DNA of 64,000 nucleotides from Hypericum androsaemum (lineage: Eukaryota; Streptophyta; Magnoliopsida; Malpighiales; Hypericaceae), in assembly GCA_963995505.1 (NCBI GenBank), contig OZ023198.1, positions 6,906,558 to 6,970,557 on the forward strand, given 5' to 3'. Both the position numbers and the translations under genes were made by a program. The number at the start of each line of letters is the position of its first letter. Position 1 is the first letter of the stretch. The notes below the pieces were generated by a model, which was not told the DNA's origin, did not search any database, and saw nothing but the letters and a program-made list of their open reading frames with translations. Positions 1-9,000 of this stretch are shown here, piece after piece.

Positions 1-3000
1 CAAGTGCTAGTGACATTCCGCATTGGCAAGTACGAAGATGAAGTGTTGTGCGATGTTGTGCTAATGCAAGCTAGTCATCTACTGTTGGGGAGGCCGTGGC
101 AGTTTGATAGAAGAGTAACTCATGACGGACACACCAACAAGTACTCATTTACACTCAATAGGTGTGTGTTCACTTTGGCACCCTTAGCGCCATCACAAGT
201 TTGTGAAGATCAGATGAAGTTACAAAAAGAAAGTGATGAGAGAAAAAAGAGTGAGCAAAAGAAACGAATTGAGAGGAGAGAAGAAGCCGAAGAACAGAAA
301 GGAAAAGAGAGGATATAATGGAGCGAGCAAAAGAAGCCGGAAAAATAGAATTGAAATCGGCCATTGAGAGAAAATCCGAGGGATGGAAAAAGAACTACTA
401 TGTGGGAGCAAGTGAAATCAAGCAAGCTTGTTTTGAAAAAAAGTCTATGATCTTACTTCGGTGGAGGGAGACACTTTTGATCACTAACGAACTTGAGCCA
501 CACTTGCCTAGTATGGTTGTTTCTCTCTTGCAGGACTACAAGGATGTCTTTCCCGAAGAGCTACTAGCTGGATTACCACCTATACGAGGGATTGAGCATC
601 AAATTGACTTTGTTCCAGGAGCTACCATACCTAACCGCCCCGCATATAGAAGTAATCCTGAGGAAACAAAGGAACTTGAGAGGCAAGTCAATGAGCTTTT
701 GGAAAAAGGGTACGTGAGAGAAAGCATGAGCCCATCTGCTGTTCCAGTCCTACTTGTGCCTAAGAAGGATGGATCATGGAGGATGTGTGTTGATTGCCGA
801 GCTGTCAACAACATCACGGTAAAATATCGTCACCCTATTCCTCGCTTAGATGACATGTTAGATGAGTTGCATGGATCTTGCATGTTTTCTAAGATTGACT
901 TAAAAAGTGGTTATCATCATATTAGGATGAAAGAAGGAGATGAGTGGAAGACTGGTTTTAAAACAAAATATGGGTTGTATGAGTGGATGGTCATGCCGTT
1001 CGGGTTATCTAATGCACCTAGTACATTCATGCGCCTTATGGATCATGTCTTACGTCCATTCATTGGCAAATTTGTCGTTGTGTACTTTGATGATATACTC
1101 ATTTATAGTACGAGTTTAGAGGATCATGTAGAGCATTTGAAATCTGTCCTAGATGCACTTAGAGAGGATCAATTGTTTGCCAACTTGAAGAAGTGCACCT
1201 TTTGCACAGATAAACTTGTATTCTTGGGTTTTGTTGTTAGTGCTCACGGGACTGGCCAAGTCCTACAAGTGTTGCTAATGTGCGAAGTTTTCATGGCTTA
1301 GCTAGCTTTTACAGGAGGTTCGTGAAAGACTTTAGTAGCCTAGCCGCGCCCCTCACTGAAGTCATCAAGAAGAACGTTGGATTTAGTTGGGGAGAAGCTC
1401 AAGAGCACTCATTCCAACTCATCAAAGAGAAGTTGACTAATGCTCCTTTGTTGGCTTTGCCTAACTTTGCTAAAACCTTTGAAGTTGAATGTGATGCCTC
1501 AGGTATAGGGATTGGAGCTGTCCTCATGCAAGAAGGGAGACCAATTGCCTACTTTAGTGAGAAATTAAGTGGGGCAACCTTGAACTATCCAACTTATGAC
1601 AAAGAGTTGTATGCGCTAGTTCGAACATTGGAAACATGGCAGCATTACTTGTGGGCCAAGGAATTCGTGATCCACACTGATCATGAATCACTCAAGCACT
1701 TAAAGGGGCAACACAAGTTGAATAGGAGGCATGCACGATGGGTGGAGTTCATTGAGACATTTCCTTATGTCATTCGCTACAAGCAAGGTAAGGAAAATGT
1801 AGTAGCTGATGCCCTATCGCGAAGGTATGCTTTGATTTCAACTCTTGATGCGAAGTTAATTGGTTTTGAACACCTTAAAGAGTTGTATACTGATGATACT
1901 GATTTTGGTGATCTGTTCCGAGCTACGGAGAAGAGTGCAAGTGGTAAATTTTTTCGGAACGAAGGTTACCTATTTCGTGAGAACAAACTTTGTGTGCCTA
2001 ATTGTTCTATGCGAGAGTTGGTAATTCAGAAGGCACATGGAGGCGGATTGATGGGGCACTTTGGAATCGCAAAGACTTTGGCAATGCTACAAGATCACTT
2101 ATATTGGCCACACATGAAGCGCGACGTTGAAAGAGTTTGTGGGCGTTGCATCACATGCAAGCAAGCCAAGTCAAAGGTAAAACCCCACGGTTTGTATACC
2201 CCACTACCTATACCTAGTGAGCCTTGGATTGATATCTCTATGGATTTTGTGTTAGGACTGCCTAGGACTAAACGTGGAAGGGATTCAATCTTTGTGGTAG
2301 TGGATAGGTTTTCTAAGATGGCACATTTTATTCCATGTCATAAGACTGATGATGCTTCAAACATTGCAGATTTGTTCTTTAGAGAAGTTGTTAGGTTGCA
2401 TGGTATGCCTAGAACTATTATTTCTGATAGAGATGCTAAGTTCTTGAGTTACTTTTGGAAGACCTTGTGGAGTAAGTTAGGTACCAAGTTGTTATTTTCT
2501 ACTACTTGTCATCCACAAACTGATGGTCAAACTGAAGTTGTAAATAGGACTTTGTCTACTTTATTGAGAGCACTTATCAAGCATAACATTAAGACTTGGG
2601 AAGAATGTCTACCACATGTTGAATTTGCTTATAATCGTTCAGTTCATTCTGCTACTCAATTCTCACCATTTGAGCTTGTTTATGGATTTAATCCTTTGAC
2701 TCCATTGGATTTATCACCTTTGCCTTCGAGTGAGCTTGTTAACTTAGATGGCAAGAGGAAGGCTGAATTTGTCAAGCAACTGCATGAGAGGGCGCGAATG
2801 AACATAGAGAAACGAACAGAGCACTACGCGAGACAAGCAAACAAAGGACGGCATAAGGTTGTCTTTGAGCCTGGAGATTGGGTCTGGTTGCACATGAGAA
2901 AGGAACATTTTCCCGCGTAACGGCGTTCAAAGTTGCTACCACGGGGAGATGGTCCATTTCAAGTGCTTGAACGCATCAATGACAATGCCTAAAAGCTTGA

Positions 3001-3331
3001 CCTGCCCGGTGAGTATAATGTTAGTGCTTCTTTCAATGTTACTGATTTGAGTCCGTTTGATGTAGGTGAAGATTTGAGGACAAATCCTTTTCAAGAGGAG
3101 GGGAATGATGTGAGCACACCTACGAACACACCTACATTCAAGCCACAAGACTCACGGCAAGTGCACGTACCAATTGGACCGGTGACACGAGCAAGAGCCA
3201 AAAAGTTTCAGGCAGAATTTAATGGATTAATGCAAGAAGTCTGGGCTCAAGATGGTGCGTACAAGTGCAAGGACGTGCATGAGGCCCACGCTAAGCCCAT
3301 GCATGTGATAGAGGCTATTTTGGAAGCTTGA
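1..3331 (+). pseudogene. R1-1 broken pol (protease end, RT, RNase H, integrase)
   Basis: Remnant of an R1 polyprotein, read in pieces: 4-318 (end of protease and start of the charged linker), 318-1301 (RT, with YFDD at about 1081-1092), 1280-2920 (RNase H DASG core, integrase HHCC and DDE residues) and 3047-3331 (C-terminal tail). Lesions seen by comparison with sister copies are a frameshift near 300 in the lysine-rich linker, a net loss of about 37 bp near 1250 between RT and RNase H, a CAA-to-TAA stop at 2918-2920 and a TAC-to-TAA stop at 2990-2992. The tail ending at 3331 lies inside the 3' LTR, as in all R1 copies. No functional product is expected. Confidence 0.85.
3093..3105 (+). promoter_or_regulatory. 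R1-1 polypurine tract
   Basis: Purine run (AAGAGGAGGGGAA) immediately before the LTR start. This is where plus-strand priming occurs in Ty3 elements. It overlaps pol codons, as in all R1 copies. Confidence 0.7.
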
Positions 3332-3896
3332 TATGCACGCAAACTTCTGGATGCATGCGCACATGGAGAATCAGAAAGAATCAACCTATTTAGGCCGTGC
3401 ATCTACTTGTTAGGACGTGCAACTATTAGTTATTCTATTAGATATTATTTGCTTAGATTATTTCCTATTTTAGTTGAATAATTCGGCCAGAATCTCCTTA
3501 GATTAGGAAAGAGAGTTTTGGCCAGCCTTTGAGCTCCTTTTAAGGAGTTAGCTTGTTTAGGAATACCTTGGTACTTTGGAGCCTATATAAAGAGGTCTCC
3601 TAGCAATAAAACAGACACAACTTTTGAGATTGATAATTTTGTGAGTTAGATACTCCTTGCGTGTTCTTGCTAATTGCTGGATTGCTTAGCTTTAGCGAAA
3701 CTTTTCACTTATCAAACGATTCATCCATCATCGTTTGTGGCGTGGTTCGACTTGGACCATAGGTTCTCAAATTTCCATTGCTTGGGTTACGGATCTTCTA
3801 GACCAAGGTTCTTGCAAGGCTCGAGTTCGGGGGTTGCGGTCTCTTCCATCCAAAGTAGCACGGTCCGTTGTGAATCTCCTGCCGAGGTTCATATCA
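3106..3896 (+). repeat. R1-1 3' LTR (791 bp)
   Basis: Starts TGATGTGAGC and ends TTCATATCA, like the LTRs of sister copies, but is clearly diverged. It contains TATATAAA at 3584-3591 followed by AATAAA near 3606, an imperfect palindrome of the AACTCC/GGAGTT type upstream of the TATA box, and the family's conserved U5 block (CACTTATCAA near 3706, then GTGGCGTGG). Its first 226 bases encode the end of pol. Confidence 0.8.
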
Positions 3897-3956
3897 ATCA
3901 ATCTGAACGTAGATAGATCCGGCTTTTGCGTGGATCCGTAACGAGATTCACATCAA
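3897..3956. other. Short unassigned spacer
   Basis: About 60 bp between the R1-1 LTR and the minisatellite. It ends with AGATTCACATCA, one base off the usual R1 LTR terminus, so it could be an alternative or duplicated LTR end. Otherwise it may be host flanking DNA. Nothing coding is visible. Confidence 0.4.
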
Positions 3957-4474
3957 AGATGAGGAAAGAAAAGATAAGAAAAGGAAAGAAAATGCAAGGA
4001 AAAGGCAAGAAAAGGCAAAAAAGGAAAGAAAGGGCAAGAAAAGGCAAGAAAAGGAAAAAAAAGGCGAGAAAAGATAAGAAAAGGAAAGAAAAGGCAAGAA
4101 AAGGCAACAATAGGTAAGAAAAGGCAAGATAAGTCAAGAAAAGGAAAGATAAGGCAAGAAAAGGCAAGATAAGGAAAGAAAAGGAAAGAAAAGGAGAGAA
4201 AAGGTCAGAAAAGGAAATAAATGGCAAGAAATGACAAGAAAAGGTAAGAAAAGGAAAGGTAAGGCAAAATAAGGCAAGAAAATATAAGATCAGGCAAGAA
4301 AAGACAAGAAAAGGAAAGTAAAGGCATGATAAGGCATGGAAAAGGTATGAAAAAGCAAGAAAAGGCAAGAAAAAGGCAAGGAAAAGGCAGAAAAAAGGAA
4401 AGAAAAGGCAAGAACAGACATGAAAAGGCAACAACATGCAAGAAAAGGAAAGAAAAGGCAAGATAAGGCAATAA
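3957..4474. repeat. 10-bp minisatellite, consensus AAGGCAAGAA, about 50 units
   Basis: Nearly pure purine on the + strand. Units such as AAGGCAAGAA, AAGGAAAGAA and AAGATAAGAA follow each other in exact 10-bp register for roughly 350 bp, then drift through small indels. The last recognisable unit ends around 4474, directly against the 5' LTR of R1-2. Long open frames on both strands here (lysine/arginine-rich on +, Phe/Leu/Ser-rich on -) are composition artefacts. A-runs spaced by one helical turn suggest curved DNA; this is inference. Confidence 0.9.
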
Positions 4475-4584
4475 CGTGAGCAAGCCTAAGGACGCACCTA
4501 CTATCAAGCTTGTAGACTCGCAGCAAGTTCAAGTTCCAATTGGGCCAATGACAAGAGCACGAGCTAGGAAGTTGCAATCTGATT

Positions 4585-4810
4585 TCAATGGACTAATGCA
4601 AGAAGTTTGGGCTCAAGTTGGTGCGTACAAGTGCAAGGACGTGCATGAGGCACATGCAAAGCCCATGCACGTGATAGAGGCTATTTTGGAAGCTTAATCA
4701 ATGGACTAAAGCAAGAAGTTTGGGCTCAAGTTGGTGCGTACAAGTGCAAGGACGTGCATGAGGCACATGCAAAGCCCATGCACGTGATAGAGGCTATTTT
4801 GGAAGCTTAA
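4585..4810 (+). repeat. 113-bp tandem duplication inside R1-2 5' LTR
   Basis: Two adjacent 113-bp copies differ at essentially one base (GGACTAATG versus GGACTAAAG). The unit covers the end of the polyprotein tail and its stop codon. Other R1 subfamilies have a single copy. Confidence 0.93.
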
Positions 4811-5010
4811 TATGCACACCAACTTCTGGATGCATGCGCACATGGAGAATCAGCAAGAATCAACCTATTTAGGCCATGCATCTTCTTGTTAGGACGTGCA
4901 ATTAATTGTTATTCTATTAGATATTATTTGTTTAGATTATTTCCTATTTTAGTTGAATAATTCGGCCAGAATCTCCTTAGAATAGGAAAGAGAGTTTTGG
5001 CCAGCCTTTG

Positions 5011-5029
5011 AACTCCTTTTTAAGGAGTT
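5011..5029. promoter_or_regulatory. LTR palindrome upstream of TATA
   Basis: AACTCCTT and AAGGAGTT form an 8-bp inverted repeat with a 3-bp spacer, about 35 bp upstream of the TATA box. A shorter version (AACTCC/GGAGTT) sits at the same place in the other subfamilies, for example 17444-17461. A role as protein-binding site or structure is inference. Confidence 0.5.
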
Positions 5030-5064
5030 AGCTTGTTTAGGAATATTTTGGTACTTTGGGAGCC

Positions 5065-5091
5065 TATATAAAGAGGACTCCTAGCAATAAA
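5065..5091 (+). promoter_or_regulatory. R1-2 LTR core promoter and poly(A) signal
   Basis: TATATAAA (5065-5072) is followed 14 bases later by AATAAA (5086-5091). The order TATA, AATAAA, U5, PBS is shared by the R1 copies. Transcription would start roughly at 5090-5105, and the poly(A) signal would act in the 3' LTR copy at the matching position. Confidence 0.7.
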
Positions 5092-5393
5092 ACGGACACA
5101 CAACAATTCAGAATTACATAGCTTTGGCTAATTGAGAGTTTAGATACTCGTTTGTTCTTGCTTAGGCTGGTGAGTCGTCTTGGCTAGAATTTATCTTTCA
5201 CTTATCAAGCGGACCATCCATCCTCGCTTGTGGCGTGATTCGACCTTAGGTCAAGGTTCAGAAGTTCTTGTTGCGGGTTAAGGTTCAATTTCGTGCCTTA
5301 GTTCGAGTGAGTTCTTGTGAGTTGTGATCTGTTCCATTCTAAAGTAACAAACGGTCCGAGTTGTGAATCTTTTCCGCATAGATTCATATCAGT

Positions 5394-5405
5394 TGGTATC
5401 AGAGC
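5394..5405 (+). promoter_or_regulatory. R1-2 primer binding site (initiator Met-tRNA)
   Basis: TGGTATCAGAGC begins two bases after the LTR end. This matches the 3' end of plant initiator Met-tRNA, the usual minus-strand primer of plant Ty3 elements. Confidence 0.93.
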
Positions 5406-5623
5406 TTAGCTTGTTACTTTAGTTCACTATCCTTGTTATTTTTGTTCTTGTTGGTTCGTTTAGTTGCTCGTTATTTTTGTTCTTATTGGTTCGTTTTTTT
5501 TTTCTCTTCGCTGTTTGAAAAGAGAGGAAAACAAACGAGTGAAGCAAGAAAAGAAAAGAAAAGAAAGAAAAAAAGAAAAGAAAAGAAAAGAAACGAAAAA
5601 GGAAAGAAAAGAAAAAGTGCGTG

Positions 5624-5735
5624 AAGCCTAAAGAGGAAGCAAAGGCCGCAAGCAAGTCTAAAGAGGAAGCAAGATCGCAAGCAAGTCTAAAGAGGAAGCA
5701 AGGCCGCAAGCAAGCTTAAAGAGGAAACAAAATCA
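5624..5735 (+). repeat. 29-bp leader tandem repeat, about 3.5 copies
   Basis: Units beginning AAGTCTAAAGAGGAAGCAAG repeat every 29 bp with a few substitutions. The same leader region in R1-5 and R1-7 has fewer and differently spaced copies, so the block varies between subfamilies. Confidence 0.75.
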
Positions 5736-5776
5736 AAAAGGAAGCGAGCAAGACTAAAAGAAAGACCAAAGAAGAA

Positions 5777-5799
5777 CTTTAACATTCTGGTTGTTAAAG
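5777..5799 (+). promoter_or_regulatory. Leader stem-loop
   Basis: CTTTAACA and TGTTAAAG form a perfect 8-bp stem around a 7-base loop. The stem is kept in the other R1 leaders (18216-18238, 31067-31089, and 39713-39735 on the minus strand), while the loop varies slightly. A role in RNA packaging or dimerisation is inference. Confidence 0.55.
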
Positions 5800-5989
5800 C
5801 GTGAAGCTAAAGCAAGGCCGTTCTAGCCTTAGTAAGAACATACAAGTATCACGAGAGGAAAAAGGCAAGAGTGTGCGAGTACCTTAGAGAGAAAAGCCAA
5901 ATATTTGAGTGCAAACACGAGTGAACTTGAGTGCACCTTACATTGAGAGTATACACGTAAGGGAGTGAGCTTGTGAGGCCATATTTTTT

Positions 5990-6015
5990 TTATTACTAAC
6001 CAATTTTTCTTGCAG
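5990..6015 (+). promoter_or_regulatory. 3'-splice-site-like motif before gag ATG
   Basis: CTAAC (5996-6000), a T-rich run and TTGCAG (6010-6015) stand 5 bases before the gag ATG, in the order branch point, pyrimidine tract, AG. Possible donors are GTAAGA at 5832 and GTAAGG at 5957. The motif is kept in the other R1 copies whose leaders are present. Splicing is not shown by DNA alone. Confidence 0.45.
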
Positions 6016-6020
6016 CAAAC

Positions 6021-9000
6021 ATGTCACATGAAGGTCAAACCATGGGAAACATAGACCTTAAGTTATTAGTGGATGCATTGGCCGGGAAGCTCGAGCAGAT
6101 GGTGCAAGCTCAGATGGAGCCTTTGCAACTACGCGTGGATGCCGTGGAGAATTCTCGTGACAACCCCCCAACGCGAGGCGAACTCCAAAGGCGTAGGAGA
6201 GGAGTACCTATTGGAGAGTCAAGCGGAGCTGATTCTGAGTCGGAAGAAGGCGTAGGCTCTACAAGGAGTCTTAGGAGAGCAAGAACAAGCCGTCCACCTA
6301 GGGAGGCGAGGCCAAAGAGAGACGACAACATAGGGAGTATCAAACTGAAGATACCTTCCTTTGCTGGTCGTTCTGACCCGGAGGCATACTTAGAGTGGGA
6401 GAAGAAGATTGAGTTCGTGTTTGATTGCCACAATAGCTCCGAAGAAAAGAAGGTAAAACTTGCCATCACCGAATTTACTGATTATGCTATAACTTGGTGG
6501 GATCAACTTGTGACAAGCAGGAGGAGAAATAGAGAACGCCCTATAGTTACTTGGGAAGACATGAAAGTGGTGATGAGGAAGAGATTTGTTCCAAGTCATT
6601 ACTATAGAGAGCTGTATAAGAAGTTACAAGGAATGAGGCAAGGAAATTTGAGTGTGGAGGAGTATTTCAAACAGATGGAGATGGCCATGATAAGAGCTGA
6701 TATAGATGAAGATAGAGAAGTTACAATGGCAAGGTTCTTGAATGGACTCAATCCTGAAATTCAAGACAAAGTTGAGTTGCAACACTATGTGGAGTTGGAG
6801 GACATGGTGCATATGGCAACGAAAATTGAGAAGCAACTCAAGAGAGGAGAGGGGAGAACAAGAGCTACATCGAATTCTACTTGGAAGCCAAACTACCAAA
6901 AGAAGTTTGACAAGCCACAAGCAGCCAAAGTAGAGCATAAACCCGAGAGTTCTCAAGCTAATTCTCAAAGGAAAGTGGAAGTCACTCCAGCTAGGAACCG
7001 TGACATCAAGTGCTTTAAGTGTCAAGGAAGAGGGCACATCTCAAGTCAATGTCCTAACAAGCAAGCAATGGTGATCAAGGAAAGTGGAGAGATTGAAACT
7101 GAAGAAGAGGATTCGGAGCATGAAAGCATGCCTTCTTTGGAGGACGTATCCGAGGAAGAGTACCAAGCTGCTGAGAGGCTTACTCTTGTGTCTAGAAGAG
7201 CATTGAATGTGCAAGTAAAAGAAGAAAATGATGTGGCTCAAAGAGAAAATATTTTTCACACAAGGTGCTATGTCAAAGACAAGGTGTGTAGTGTCATCAT
7301 AGATGGAGGAAGTTGTGCTAATGTTGCAAGCACTACTATGGTGGAGAAGTTAGGGTTACTCACGGGAAAACACCCTAAGCCTTACAAACTACAATGGCTG
7401 AATGATAGTGGCGAAGTACGAGTGATGAAGCAAGTATTGGTAGCATTCCGCATTGGCAACTATGAGGATGAAGTGTTGTGTGATGTTGTACCAATGCAAG
7501 CTGGTCACCTATTGTTAGGAAGGCCGTGGCAGTTTGATAGGAAAGTGCATCATGATGGCTACACCAACAAGTATTCATTTATACTTAAGAAGAGAGTAAT
7601 CACCTTGGCACCCTTGTCACCATCACAAGTTTGTGAAGATCAACGTCAGTTGCAAAAAGAAAGTGATGAGCAAAGAGAGCGTGACAAGAAGAAAAAGAAT
7701 GAGAGGAGAGAAGAAGCCGAAAAAAAGATAAGAAAAACGGCCAATGGAGAGGAAAAGATTGAGAAAACAAAAGAAGCCGGAAAAACAGAAATTAAAACGG
7801 CCAAAGAGAGAAAAAACGAGAGTTGGAAAAAGAGTTACTATGTGGGAACAAGTGATATTAAGCAAGCGTGCTTTACAAAGAAGCCTATGATCTTACTTCG
7901 GTATAGGGAGGCACTTTTAAACACTAACGAGCTTGAACCACATGTACCTAGTACGGTTGTGTCTCTTTTGCAGGATTACAAGGATGTCTTTCCCGACGAG
8001 CTACCACCTGGTTTGCCACCTATTCGTGGGATTGAACATCAAATAGACTTTGTCCCGGGAGCTACCATACCTAACCGTCCCGCATATAGAAGCAATCCTG
8101 AAGAGACAAAGGAGCTTGAGAAGCAAGTCAACGAGCTGTTGGAGAAAGGGTACGTAAGAGAGAGCATGAGTCCATGTGCTGTTCCAGTCCTACTTGTGCC
8201 CAAGAAGGATAAAACATGGAGAATGTGTGTTGATTGCCGAGCAGTCAACAACATAACGGTAAAATATCGTCACCCTATCCCTCGTTTAGATGACATGTTA
8301 GATGAGTTGCATGGTTCTTGCATGTTTTCTAAGATTGATTTGAAGAGTGGTTATCATCAAATTAGGATGAAAGAAGGAGATGAGTGGAAGACTGCTTTTA
8401 AAACTAAGTATGGGTTGTATGAGTGGATGGTCATGCCATTTGGTTTGTCCAACGCACCTAGCACGTTTATGCGACTCATGAATCATGTTCTACGTCCATT
8501 CATTGGTAAATTTGTAGTTGTTTACTTTGATGATATACTCATCTATAGCAAGAACGTGGGGGATCATCTAGAACATTTGAAATCTGTCTTAGATGCACTT
8601 AGAGAAGAACAATTGTTTGCTAACTTGAAGAAGTGCACCTTTTGTACGGATAAGCTTGTATTCTTGGGTTTTGTTGTTGGAGCTAACGGAATACAGGTTG
8701 ATGAAGAAAAGATCCGAGCTATCCGTCAATGGCCAAGCCCTACAAGTGTTGCTAATGTTAGGAGCTTTCATGGACTAGCTAGTTTTTATAGGAGATTTGT
8801 GAAGGACTTTAGTAGCATAGCCGCACCCATAACTGAAGTCATCAAGAAGAACGTGGGCTTTACTTGGGGAGAAGCTCAAGAGAAGGCTTTCCAACTACTG
8901 AAAGGGAAGTTGACTAATGCACCCTTGTTAGCTTTACCTAATTTCTCTAAGACTTTTGAAATAGAGTGTGATGCTTCTGGTGTAGGAATTGGAGCTGTCC

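Larger units (their letters stand above)
1..3896 (+). mobile_element. R1-1: old, 5'-truncated (by window edge) Ty3/gypsy element
   Basis: Right part of an LTR retrotransposon of family R1. It enters the window in the protease region and runs through RT, RNase H and integrase to a 3' LTR at 3106-3896. The 5' LTR, gag and protease active site lie outside the window. It is more diverged from the other R1 copies than they are from each other, and carries frameshifts, a deletion and stops, so it is a dead, older insertion. The five bases after the LTR (ATCAA) could be half of a target duplication, but the left half is not visible. A second LTR-end-like string occurs near 3956, so the right boundary is uncertain by about 60 bp. 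Confidence 0.85.
4476..5391 (+). repeat. R1-2 5' LTR (916 bp, lacks terminal TGAT)
   Basis: Matches the 3' LTR at 10583-11502 without visible mismatch except at its left tip. It holds a 113-bp tandem duplication (4585-4697 and 4698-4810), a palindrome at 5011-5029, TATATAAA at 5065-5072 and AATAAA at 5086-5091. It ends TTCATATCA two bases before the PBS. Confidence 0.92.
5406..6020 (+). other. R1-2 untranslated leader
   Basis: 615 bases without a credible gene. From 5' to 3' it holds a T-rich stretch, a GAAAAG-type purine tract (about 5519-5620), about 3.5 copies of a 29-bp repeat with core TCTAAAGAGGAAGCAAG (about 5624-5735), a stem-loop at 5777-5799, and a 3'-splice-site-like sequence ending at 6015. 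Small open frames on both strands follow the purine tract and look spurious. Confidence 0.8.

Noticed and set aside
3957..4474. Regular spacing suggesting a CRISPR-like array
   Set aside because: Units are 10 bp and contiguous, with no unique spacers, in a plant context.
3898..4577. Phe/Leu/Ser-rich minus-strand open frames (up to 187 aa) and Lys-rich plus-strand frames
   Set aside because: They are the two readings of the 10-bp purine minisatellite and the LTR next to it. Low complexity and no domain; not genes.
5394..5405. tRNA-like string (TGGTATCAGAGC) as part of a tRNA gene
   Set aside because: Only 12 bases complementary to the tRNA 3' end and always two bases after an LTR; it is a primer binding site.
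5419..5709. Small frames in R1 leaders (also 17851-18083, 30741-30969, 39843-40093, 61248-61488)
   Set aside because: They follow purine or pyrimidine tracts, change between copies and are not conserved as protein.
6110..7037. Minus-strand open frames of 60-140 aa opposite gag-pol, repeated in every R1 copy
   Set aside because: Antisense shadows of a strongly conserved coding strand; they recur only because the element recurs.
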